Below are positions 32,007 to 39,465 of a stretch of DNA of 57,599 nt, piece after piece. Location of the stretch: the NCBI GenBank assembly GCA_017848755.1, contig JAFIHI010000068.1:1-57599 (forward strand), written 5' to 3'. How positions within the stretch are numbered: position 1 is the stretch's first letter; each line of letters starts with the position of its first letter. The DNA is from Nakamurella sp. GTDB taxonomy: Bacteria > Actinomycetota > Actinomycetes > Mycobacteriales > Nakamurellaceae. The translations under genes and the position numbers were made by a program. Below the pieces are notes generated by a model that had not been told where the DNA came from, searched no databases, and saw nothing but the letters and a program-made list of their open reading frames with translations.

Positions 32007-33107
32007 ATGGCACTACGTTCCCGCACTCTGGCGGCATTACTCGCTGCCGCAACGTCTATGACGCTGTTCGCGGCGTGCGCCGGCACAGCGCCGGCGGACC
32101 AGAGCACACAGAATTCGGCACCGGGTTCGACGCAGAGTTCGACAGGTAGCCAGGCACGGCCGGCCGACACGAGCAGTAGCCCGCCGACGGGCGAGAACAC
32201 CGGCGCTGCAACGGGTTCGGGCACCGAGACGAGCGCGATATCCAGCTCGGCGTCCACGCCGTCGCCGGCCGGCACCTTCCCGGTGACGGTGACAGCGTCG
32301 AACGGCGAGGTGACCGTCGCCGCGAAACCGACTGCCATTGCGTCACTTTCGCCGACCGCGACGGAGATGCTGTATGCGATCGGAGCCGGTGACCAGGTGA
32401 AGGTCGTCGACAAGAACTCCGACTACCCGGCCGGATTGCCGAACGCCCGCGTCGACGCCTACCAACTGAACATCGAATCGCTCACCAGCTTCCGGCCGGA
32501 CCTCGTCGTGATCAGTGACGTCACCCCCGATCAGCAGTCCAAGTTCAAGGCCCTGGGTATGACGGTGATCGCGGAGTCCGCCCCGACGGACCTCGACGGC
32601 ACGTACGCGCAGATCATCCAACTGGGCGAGGTCACCGGGCACGCGGAGCAGGCCCGGGCGCTGGTGGCGAAGATGAAGGCCGAGGTCGCGGCGATCATCG
32701 CCGGTGCGCCGAAGCCCGGCGGTACCGCGAGGTACTACTACGAACTCGACCAGACCTACTACTCGGTCACCTCGGACACATTCATCGGCCACATCCTCGG
32801 CCTGCTCGGCCTGAAGAGCATCGCCGACGCGGCGCCCGACGCGACGAAATCCGGCGGATACCCGCAACTGGATTCGGAGTTCATCCTCAAGGCAAATCCC
32901 AACTATGTCTTCCTGGCCGATGCGGCGTGCTGCCAGCAAACACCGGCGACGGTCGCGGCCAGGCCGGGGTGGTCCACGCTCGGCGCGGTCTCCGGTGGGC
33001 GGGTGTTCCTGTTGAACGACGACATCGCGTCCCGCTGGGGTCCGCGCACGGTCGATCTGCTGCGGGCGGTGGCCGACGACATGAAAGCACATCCGGTGCA
33101 GAAATGA
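32007..33107 (+). CDS. btuF: Corrinoid ABC transporter substrate-binding lipoprotein (BtuF-like)
   Basis: A 366-residue exported lipoprotein. The signal ends at FAAC with lipidated Cys24, then a Ser/Thr-rich spacer of about 70 residues, then a PeriplasBP_2 domain (TAIASLSPTATEMLYAIGAGDQVKVV and later WSTLGAVSGGRVFLLNDDI). Riboswitch control and the coupled cob genes argue for a corrinoid substrate rather than a siderophore. An exact TATGACG motif (32057-32072) encodes MTLFA, the residues directly before the lipobox Cys. The stop overlaps btuC by 4 bp. Confidence 0.85.
   Translation: MALRSRTLAALLAAATSMTLFAACAGTAPADQSTQNSAPGSTQSSTGSQARPADTSSSPPTGENTGAATGSGTETSAISSSASTPSPAGTFPVTVTASNGEVTVAAKPTAIASLSPTATEMLYAIGAGDQVKVVDKNSDYPAGLPNARVDAYQLNIESLTSFRPDLVVISDVTPDQQSKFKALGMTVIAESAPTDLDGTYAQIIQLGEVTGHAEQARALVAKMKAEVAAIIAGAPKPGGTARYYYELDQTYYSVTSDTFIGHILGLLGLKSIADAAPDATKSGGYPQLDSEFILKANPNYVFLADAACCQQTPATVAARPGWSTLGAVSGGRVFLLNDDIASRWGPRTVDLLRAVADDMKAHPVQK
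32057..32072 (+). repeat. TATGACG-motif copy (exact) in signal peptide
   Basis: Encodes residues 18-22 (MTLFA) of the BtuF-like lipoprotein, just ahead of the lipidated Cys24. Confidence 0.85.
32558..32573 (+). repeat. TATGACG-motif copy (1 mismatch)
   Basis: In btuF, read as GMTVIAE. The surrounding residues are typical of the family, so this could be coincidence. Confidence 0.4.
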
Positions 33108-34240
33108 CACTCGATCGGGTGCTCCATAAGTCGGGGGCGGGGCGCGAGGCGCCGGCCGGCAATGCCGCGCGCTCGGCACAGGTCCCCGGGGTGGACGCGA
33201 CGGCAGAAACGGTGCGGCGCAGCCGGGTCCGGCTTCCCGTGCTCGTCTCAGCGGTGATCCTCGTGCTGTCGATGGTGCTCAGCATCGCGCTGGGCGCCGT
33301 GACGATCAGCCCGGCCGATCAGATCTCGACGCTGCTCGGGCATCTGCCGCTGATCGGATTCCACTCCGGGGTCGCGCCGATCGAGCAAGCCATCATCTGG
33401 GACCTGCGGCTCCCCCGCGTGGTGCTCGCGACCTTGGTCGGCGCCATGCTCGCCGGCGGGGGCGCGGCCTACCAAGGAGTGCTGCGGAACTCGCTAGCCG
33501 ATCCGTACCTGCTCGGGGTCGCGGCGGGGGCAGGGCTCGGGGCGACGGTGGTGATCGTGCTCGGTGGGGCCGGAACGCCGATCCTGCCGGTCGCGGCGTT
33601 CGCCGGCGCCGTGGCGGCGGTCGCGCTCACCTACACCGTCGCGGCCGCCGGCACCGAACGCGCCGGCGGCTATGCGTTGATCCTGGCCGGTGTCGCCGCG
33701 GCCGCTATGCTCACAGCGATCCAGACGTATCTGCAACAGCAGCACGCCGACCAGATGCGGCAGATCTACAACTGGATCCTCGGGTCGTTCGCCGTGGCAT
33801 CCTGGTCCGACGTCTGGACGGTGGCGCCGTATATCGCGATCAGCGTCGTCGTGCTGCTGGCGCATCGCCGGATTCTCGACGTGCTGCGGGTGGGCGGCGA
33901 CGAGGCGACCACGCTCGGCGTCGACCCACGCCGGGCCGGCCTCGTCATCATCGGGGCGGCGACGCTGGGCACCGCGGCCGCGGTCTCGGTGAGCGGGCTG
34001 ATCGGCTTCGTCGGCATCGTGGCGCCGCATGCGGTCCGCCTCGTCGCGGGTGCGAGTTACCGGGTGGTGCTGCCGGTGTCGATGATCTGCGGCGGTGCCT
34101 TCCTGGTGCTGGCGGACCTGGTCGCGCGCACCGTCCAGGCACCCGCCGAGGTGCCCATCGGCGTGATCACCGCCTTCGTGGGAGGACCGTTCTTCCTCCT
34201 GGTCCTTCGCTCCCGGCGCAGCCGGCACGGGGTGTTGTGA
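33104..34240 (+). CDS. btuC: Corrinoid ABC transporter permease (BtuC/FecCD type)
   Basis: A 378-residue FecCD-family permease with about ten transmembrane helices after a 40-residue polar N-terminus. Signatures are RLPRVVLATLVGAMLAGGGAAYQGVLRNSLADPYLLG and GLIGFVGIVAPHAVRLVAG, which contacts the ATPase. It forms the membrane pore for the BtuF cargo. ATGA overlap with btuF; a 1-bp gap precedes btuD. Confidence 0.9.
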   Translation: MTLDRVLHKSGAGREAPAGNAARSAQVPGVDATAETVRRSRVRLPVLVSAVILVLSMVLSIALGAVTISPADQISTLLGHLPLIGFHSGVAPIEQAIIWDLRLPRVVLATLVGAMLAGGGAAYQGVLRNSLADPYLLGVAAGAGLGATVVIVLGGAGTPILPVAAFAGAVAAVALTYTVAAAGTERAGGYALILAGVAAAAMLTAIQTYLQQQHADQMRQIYNWILGSFAVASWSDVWTVAPYIAISVVVLLAHRRILDVLRVGGDEATTLGVDPRRAGLVIIGAATLGTAAAVSVSGLIGFVGIVAPHAVRLVAGASYRVVLPVSMICGGAFLVLADLVARTVQAPAEVPIGVITAFVGGPFFLLVLRSRRSRHGVL

Positions 34241-34241
34241 C

Positions 34242-35141
34242 ATGCTCCACCTTGTTGGCATCACGGTGTCCTACGGCCCGGTCGACGCGGTCGCCGGAGT
34301 GAACCTGGCTGCGGCGGACGGGGAATGGGTTGGCCTGATCGGGCCGAACGGCGCCGGCAAGTCGACGCTGCTGCGCGTGGTCGCCGCCCTGCAACGGCAC
34401 CGCGGAACGGTGCGGATCGACGGCCGGGCCGCCGCGGGTATGTCCCGACGGCACCACGCCCGGCTCGTCGCGTACGTTCCGCAACAGCCCGAAAAGCCCG
34501 CCGGTATGACGGTTCTCGAATACGCCATGCTTGGCCGGACGCCGCATATCGGCTATCTCGGTGTCGAGTCCGCAGCGGATCGGCGGTTCTGCGCGGCCCT
34601 GCTCGATCGTCTCGGCATTGCCGGCCTCGGCGGGCGCATGCTGCCGACGCTGTCGGGCGGGGAGATGCAGCGCGCAGCGCTGGCCCGCGCACTCGCGCAG
34701 CAAGCGCCGGTGTTGCTGCTCGACGAGCCGACATCCGCGCTGGATCTCGGAAACCGCATCGACGCATTGGAACTCGTCGACGACCTCCGCCGGGAGCGGG
34801 GCCTGACTGTCGTCAGCGCGATCCACGATCTGACGCTCGCTGCCCAGTTCGCCGATCGGCTGGTACTGCTCGCCGACGGGCGGATCGTGACATCCGGTGC
34901 GCCGTGTGACGTGTTGCAGGAGCGGCGCCTCGCGCGCTACTTCGGCGGCACGGTACGGGTGATCGACGACGCCTCCGGGAACATGATCGTGGCGCCGGTC
35001 CGGCGACGGGTGCGGCCCACGGACTTCGGCGACGACCTGCCGGTAGGCTTCGGCAGCACTGTGTCGGCAGACCCGCGGGTCTCGCGCGACGCGGCCTGGA
35101 CGCCCGCCGATCTCGGCGCCGGGAGTAGGGTGCCGCGGTGA
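34242..35141 (+). CDS. btuD: Corrinoid ABC transporter ATPase (BtuD/FepC type)
   Basis: A 299-residue ATPase with Walker A GPNGAGKST (34-42), signature LSGGEMQRAALARAL, Walker B LLLDEPTSALD and the switch His in SAIHDLTLAAQFADR. About 60 residues after the ABC domain are not conserved. It powers corrinoid uptake with BtuC. Its stop overlaps cobU by 4 bp (GTGA), tying uptake and salvage together in one transcript. Confidence 0.92.
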   Translation: MLHLVGITVSYGPVDAVAGVNLAAADGEWVGLIGPNGAGKSTLLRVVAALQRHRGTVRIDGRAAAGMSRRHHARLVAYVPQQPEKPAGMTVLEYAMLGRTPHIGYLGVESAADRRFCAALLDRLGIAGLGGRMLPTLSGGEMQRAALARALAQQAPVLLLDEPTSALDLGNRIDALELVDDLRRERGLTVVSAIHDLTLAAQFADRLVLLADGRIVTSGAPCDVLQERRLARYFGGTVRVIDDASGNMIVAPVRRRVRPTDFGDDLPVGFGSTVSADPRVSRDAAWTPADLGAGSRVPR

Positions 35142-35698
35142 TCACCTTCGTGCTCGGCGGTGCCCGATCCGGAAAATCGGCGTTGGCGGAACGGCTCGCC
35201 GCGGCCAGCGCGCGCGACGGAAGCGGCGGCGTCGAAAGCAGTAACGTCGAAGACAGCGGGATCGAAAACCGCGGCGTCGTCACGTATGTGGCCACGATGA
35301 TCATAGGGGATGACGTCGTTCTCGCGGAGCGCGTAGCCGCGCACCGGGCCCGCCGGCCGCCGGACTGGGCAACCGTCGAAGCCGGGGCGGATCTGCCGGA
35401 TGTGATCGAAACACTGTCGGGCACCGTGCTTCTCGACTCGCTCGGACCATGGATTGCCGCCCAGCCGGATTTCGCAGTCGATGCCGACGCGTTGTGCGCC
35501 GCGCTGGCCAGGCGCTCCGGCGACACGATCGTCGTGTCCGACGAGGTCGGGCTCGGAGTGTATCCGGCCACCGATCTCGGCGGCGCGTTCCGGGATGCGC
35601 TCGGCACGCTGAACCAGGCCGTTGCCGCGGTCGCCGATCGCGTGCTGCTGACGGTCGCCGGGCGCGTCGTGACCCTCGATCGGCCGCCGGACCGCTGA
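35138..35698 (+). CDS. cobU: Adenosylcobinamide kinase / guanylyltransferase
   Basis: A 186-residue bifunctional enzyme that phosphorylates adenosylcobinamide and transfers GMP. The P-loop is GGARSGKS (7-14), and the guanylylated histidine is in VAAHRARRPPDW, followed by VVSDEVGLGVYPA. Between the P-loop and TYVAT lies an unusually long variable segment (SNVEDSGIENRG). A one-mismatch TATGACG motif (35309-35324) encodes DDVVLAE at a moderately variable site before the conserved His. Confidence 0.92.
   Translation: MITFVLGGARSGKSALAERLAAASARDGSGGVESSNVEDSGIENRGVVTYVATMIIGDDVVLAERVAAHRARRPPDWATVEAGADLPDVIETLSGTVLLDSLGPWIAAQPDFAVDADALCAALARRSGDTIVVSDEVGLGVYPATDLGGAFRDALGTLNQAVAAVADRVLLTVAGRVVTLDRPPDR
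35309..35324 (+). repeat. TATGACG-motif copy (1 mismatch)
   Basis: In cobU, read as DDVVLAE. Family members often have an acidic segment here, so selection on the protein may contribute. Confidence 0.45.
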
Positions 35699-36417
35699 TG
35701 CTGCAAGCATTGTCGTTCCTCACGATCCTCGGCCGCGGTACGTCTCCCCGCCCGGGGTCGCTGCCGTACTTCCCGATCGTCGGCGCCCTCGTCGGCCTCG
35801 CCGTCGGATACGCATGGTGGGGCGCCGCGCACGTGTGGGCGGCGCCCGTGGCGGCAGGGCTGGCGCTGGCCGTGGATGCGGCGCTCACCGGGATGCTGCA
35901 CCTGGATGGGCTGTCCGATTCGGCGGACGGGCTGCTACCGCCGATGGATCGCGCGCGGCGGCTCGCCGTGATGCACGATCCCGCCGTCGGCGCGTTCGGC
36001 GCGGTCGCACTCATAGTCGTTCTGTTGCTTCGCTTCTCGGCGTTCGCATCGACGGCTCCCGCACCGTTGGCCGTGGGGGCGGTATGGTGCGTGTCCCGCA
36101 CGGCCATGGCGGTGATCGCCCTGTCGGTTCGTTACGCCCGCGCCGACGGCCTGGTCAGCGCCTTCCTGGGGGCACGAAGCCGCGCGGCCCTGACGGCCTC
36201 GATCCTGCTCGGCGCCGTGATCTCCGTCCCCCTTGCTCTCCTGGAGCTCGGCTGGTGGGGTCTGCTCGTGCTGGGGAGCACAGCAGCTGGGTCATGGCTG
36301 GTCGCCGCATTCGCCCGCGCACGCATCGGCGGATTCACCGGCGACGTGCTGGGCGCCGCAGGAGTGCTCGGGGAAACCGCGGGACTCCTTGCGCTGGCAG
36401 CGATCCCGGAGGTCTGA
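35698..36417 (+). CDS. cobS: Adenosylcobinamide-GDP ribazoletransferase
   Basis: A 239-residue integral membrane enzyme that joins adenosylcobinamide-GDP to alpha-ribazole. It has MLHLDGLSDSADGLLPPMDRARRLAVMHDPAVGAFG, the acidic active-site motif of CobS, and the ending RIGGFTGDVLGAAGVLGETAGLLAL. It is linked to cobU by a TGATG overlap. Confidence 0.93.
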   Translation: MLQALSFLTILGRGTSPRPGSLPYFPIVGALVGLAVGYAWWGAAHVWAAPVAAGLALAVDAALTGMLHLDGLSDSADGLLPPMDRARRLAVMHDPAVGAFGAVALIVVLLLRFSAFASTAPAPLAVGAVWCVSRTAMAVIALSVRYARADGLVSAFLGARSRAALTASILLGAVISVPLALLELGWWGLLVLGSTAAGSWLVAAFARARIGGFTGDVLGAAGVLGETAGLLALAAIPEV

Positions 36418-36422
36418 GCGCC

Positions 36423-37415
36423 ATGCACGATGCCCACCTGGCGAACAACGTCATCCCCGCTGCCGGGGCACACGGCGGTGACGGCGCGGCGGTCGCGGCC
36501 GCGCTGGGAATCGCGCCGGACGACATGCTGGACCTGTCCGCGTCGATGAACCCCGTCGCGCCGGATCCCGTGCCGATCCTCGAGCGGCACTTGCGCGCAG
36601 GGATCAGCCGCTACCCGAACCCCGCCCGGGCCGAGGCAGCGCTCGCCGAGGTGATGGGGGTGGACCGCGAGCGGGTACTGCTCACCAACGGCGGCGCGGA
36701 GGCGATCGCGCTCGTCGCGGCCGAGATCGGCGGGCACGTGGTCGAACCGGAGTTCGTGCTGCATCCGCGGGGCGGCGGGCCGCTGTGGCGGTCCAACCCG
36801 CACAGCCCGTCGGGGCTGCTGGCCAGCGGTGCGGAGCTGGGCGGGGAACGGGTCGCTGTGTGGGACGAGGCGTTCTACCAACTCGCGACGGGCACATGGA
36901 CCCGCCGCGACCGGGACGCCGTGGTGGTCGGTTCACTCACCAAACTCCTTGCCGCACCGGGGCTTCGGGTCGGGTATGTGCTCGCCGATCCGGGCCTGGT
37001 CGCCGCGTGCCGACGCCGGCAGCCGGGCTGGTCGGTGAACGGATTGGTCGCCGCGGCGCTGGAGGATCTGCTGGCGACCGTGGATCTGGCGGCGTCGGCG
37101 CGCGGGGTCCGGGAACTCCGCGCGCAGCTCGCTGCGGTGTTGGCCAGGCACGGGATCGCCGCGCGGGCGTCGGACGCGAACTGGGTGCTGGTCGACTCCC
37201 CCGGCTTGCGCGAGCGGCTGGCGCCGTACGGCGTGCTGGTCCGCGACTGCACCAGCTTCGGCATGACGGGTGTGGCCAGGATCGCGGTCCCGACGGCCGA
37301 CGGCCTGGCACAGCTGGACGCGGCATTGGCGGCTGCGGAGGCGGCGGGGCCGCTTCCGCCGGGGCGCCTTCTCGGCACTCCATCGGACCCACCACCAGAG
37401 AGAGGCGTCCCATGA
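36423..37415 (+). CDS. cobC: Threonine-phosphate decarboxylase-like aminotransferase (CobC)
   Basis: A 330-residue fold-type I PLP protein of the CobC/CobD (threonine phosphate decarboxylase) group, which makes aminopropanol phosphate for the cobalamin side chain. Features are LDLSASMNPVAPDP, ISRYPNPARAEAALAEVMG, LLTNGGAEAIAL, the PLP Lys in VGSLTKLLAAPGLRVGYV and the Arg in GVARIAVP. The product is somewhat short. The N-terminus MHDAHLANNVIPAAGAHGGD holds a two-mismatch TATGACG motif (36440). ATGA overlap with cobT. Confidence 0.88.
   Translation: MHDAHLANNVIPAAGAHGGDGAAVAAALGIAPDDMLDLSASMNPVAPDPVPILERHLRAGISRYPNPARAEAALAEVMGVDRERVLLTNGGAEAIALVAAEIGGHVVEPEFVLHPRGGGPLWRSNPHSPSGLLASGAELGGERVAVWDEAFYQLATGTWTRRDRDAVVVGSLTKLLAAPGLRVGYVLADPGLVAACRRRQPGWSVNGLVAAALEDLLATVDLAASARGVRELRAQLAAVLARHGIAARASDANWVLVDSPGLRERLAPYGVLVRDCTSFGMTGVARIAVPTADGLAQLDAALAAAEAAGPLPPGRLLGTPSDPPPERGVP
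36440..36455 (-). repeat. TATGACG-motif copy (2 mismatches)
   Basis: At the N-terminus of CobC (ANNVIPA), ahead of the conserved HGGD start. Confidence 0.5.
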
Positions 37416-38563
37416 CCCAGTTCACCGAGGCCTGCGCGCTGGTGCGCCCGATCGACTCCGCGGGTGCGGGGGCGGCGGCGGAGGCGCGCACGGACCGGCT
37501 CACGAAACCTCGCGGCTCGCTCGGCCGGTTGGAGGCGCTGGGGACGCAACTCGCGGCGATCGCCCGTACGTGTCCACCGCCGGTACCGGAACACGTGGCG
37601 GTATGCGTCTTCGCCGGCGACCACGGCGTTCTCGCCCAGGGCGTGAGCCCCTGGCCGCGGGAGGTCACCGCGCAGATGGTCGCGAACTTCCGCGCGGGCG
37701 GCGCGGCCGTCACGGTGCTGGCGCGCCAGACCGGAGCCGAGGTCGTGGTGGTCGACGTTGGGGTGGCCACCCCCATCCCGGAGCCGGCCCCGGCGCCCGG
37801 CCCGGGATCTGCTTCGGGGCCTGGGCCCAGACACAGCGCCGCGGCCATCGGGTCCGAGCCCCGGCTGCTGCGCCGCAATGTCCGACGCGGCACCGCCGAC
37901 CTCGCCACCGGACCGGCCATGACGCGCGAGGAAGCCTACGCCGCACTGGATGTCGGGGCGGGCGTCGCCGCGGACGCGCTTGCCGTTGGAGCGCAGATGC
38001 TGGTGACCGGAGAGATGGGCATCGGCAACACGACGCCGGCCGCGGCGCTGATCGCCGCACTGACAGGCGCGCCGGCCGCCGAGGTGACCGGCCGTGGCAC
38101 GGGCATCGACGATGCGCTGCTCGCCCACAAGACCGAGGTGGTGCGCGCCGCCGTCGCACGGCTCACCCCGGGCGCGGACCTGGGTGCGGGCTCCGTCGCG
38201 GACCCGATCGCCGCGCTCGCCGAGGTCGGCGGGCTGGAGATCGCCGCGCTGACCGGGCTCATCGTCGGCGGGGCGGCGGCCGGCGTGCCGGTGCTGCTCG
38301 ACGGGGTGATCGCCGCGAGCGCGGCACTGGTCGCGTGCGCGCTGGTGCCGGACGTTCGCGGCTACCTCATCGCGGGGCACCTGTCGGCCGAGCCCGGCGC
38401 GTCGATCGCGCTGGACCACCTGGGCCTGGAGCCGCTGCTCTCCTTGAATATGCGGCTCGGCGAGGGCAGTGGGGCGACTCTGGCGATCCCGTTGGTGCAG
38501 GCCGCCGCGCGCATCCTGCGGGAGATGGCCACCTTCGAGGACGCCGATGTCACCGAGGTATGA
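37412..38563 (+). CDS. cobT: Nicotinate-nucleotide-dimethylbenzimidazole phosphoribosyltransferase
   Basis: A 383-residue CobT that activates dimethylbenzimidazole as alpha-ribazole phosphate. It shows LTKPRGSLGRLEALGTQLA, FAGDHGVLAQGVSPWPREVTAQM, GEMGIGNTTPAAAL and the C-terminal active Glu region LNMRLGEGSGATLAIPL. A Pro/Gly/Ser-rich insert of about 30 residues follows VVVDVGVATP. The TGA stop is inside a degenerate TATGACG motif (38559-38574). Confidence 0.93.
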   Translation: MTQFTEACALVRPIDSAGAGAAAEARTDRLTKPRGSLGRLEALGTQLAAIARTCPPPVPEHVAVCVFAGDHGVLAQGVSPWPREVTAQMVANFRAGGAAVTVLARQTGAEVVVVDVGVATPIPEPAPAPGPGSASGPGPRHSAAAIGSEPRLLRRNVRRGTADLATGPAMTREEAYAALDVGAGVAADALAVGAQMLVTGEMGIGNTTPAAALIAALTGAPAAEVTGRGTGIDDALLAHKTEVVRAAVARLTPGADLGAGSVADPIAALAEVGGLEIAALTGLIVGGAAAGVPVLLDGVIAASAALVACALVPDVRGYLIAGHLSAEPGASIALDHLGLEPLLSLNMRLGEGSGATLAIPLVQAAARILREMATFEDADVTEV

Positions 38564-38647
38564 CGCTGTGTCCGTGCTGGGCACCTGCGATCGGCCCGCG
38601 CGCAGCGGCGCGACGTGCAGACCGAACCGGTTCGCGACGGAGACGAC

Positions 38648-39370
38648 ATGACCTGCGCCGCGGCAGGTGTCGAGTTCTCATCACACGCCGACGACGGTTC
38701 GGGGCAGCCCGCTCCGATGCTGCTGTGGCGGTTCGCTGAGCCGCAGCGCGCCGTGTCCAGCGCCATGCTCGGGGGCGGCCTGAAGGACATCTCGTGGATC
38801 GTGAACGCGCACGTCCGCTCGGACTACGGACGGATGGACCCGGATCGGCACCTGTGCGAGATCGCCCTCGGCGCCGGGCTGAACCCTGCGAACGGCATCG
38901 GCCTGCTGACCGCCGCAAAGGTCGAGCGGGTCGCCACCGCGCAGGACGGCGGCGTGCGATGCGATGCCACGGTGGGCGTCTCCTACCCCACCTGGGCCGC
39001 GGCTACCGACGGCGATCCGCTACCCGACACCCCTTGGCGCCCCGGCACTATCAATATCGTGTGCCGGCTGCCGGTGCCGCTGTCGGACGCCGCGCTGGTG
39101 GGCGCCGTGATCACCGCGACCGAGGCGAAGACGCAGGCGCTGATCGAGGGCGGGGTCCCGGGCACGGGCACGGCCTCGGACGCGATCGTCATCTGCTGCC
39201 TGCGGTCCGAGCATCCTTGCCGTGCCGGTGGCCCCGGGCTCACGGGTGATGCCGCCGGTCTCACCGACATCGTTCCGTTCGCAGGACCCCGGTCGCCGTG
39301 GGGCACGCGCCTCGCCCGGGCGGTACATGCGGCCGTCGCTCGTGGCCTGGCCCGGTACACAGAGGCCTGA
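38648..39370 (+). CDS. cbiZ: Adenosylcobinamide amidohydrolase (CbiZ)
   Basis: A 240-residue CbiZ-family protein. CbiZ cleaves the aminopropanol arm of adenosylcobinamide to give adenosylcobyric acid for re-use by CobD. The family core AVSSAMLGGGLKDISWIVNAHV is intact, followed by NPANGIGLLTAA and the C-terminal ATEAKTQALIEGG. ATG at 38648 is preferred for its GGAG site 6 bp upstream; GTG at 38615 is an alternative. It is the last gene of the salvage run, before a large hairpin. Confidence 0.85.
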   Translation: MTCAAAGVEFSSHADDGSGQPAPMLLWRFAEPQRAVSSAMLGGGLKDISWIVNAHVRSDYGRMDPDRHLCEIALGAGLNPANGIGLLTAAKVERVATAQDGGVRCDATVGVSYPTWAAATDGDPLPDTPWRPGTINIVCRLPVPLSDAALVGAVITATEAKTQALIEGGVPGTGTASDAIVICCLRSEHPCRAGGPGLTGDAAGLTDIVPFAGPRSPWGTRLARAVHAAVARGLARYTEA

Positions 39371-39385
39371 TACCGGAGCGCGCGG

Positions 39386-39453
39386 CCCGCCGAGCGGTGC
39401 GAAATGCACCGTCCCACGCCCGTTTTGCCCGCAATTTCGCACCGTTCGGCGGG
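39386..39453. repeat. Large hairpin between cbiZ and pruA
   Basis: Twenty-base arms (39386-39405 and 39434-39453) are complementary except at one position, with a 28-nt loop. They lie between converging genes and could end transcription from both sides, but no T-run follows. The rest of the 95-bp gap is featureless. Confidence 0.75.
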
Positions 39454-39465
39454 GAACGGAGAAAA

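Noticed and set aside
34505..34518. TATGACGGTTCTCG in btuD as a motif copy
   Set aside because: It encodes GMTVLEYAMLGRTPH, conserved in FepC/BtuD ATPases; used only as a weak possible intermediate form.
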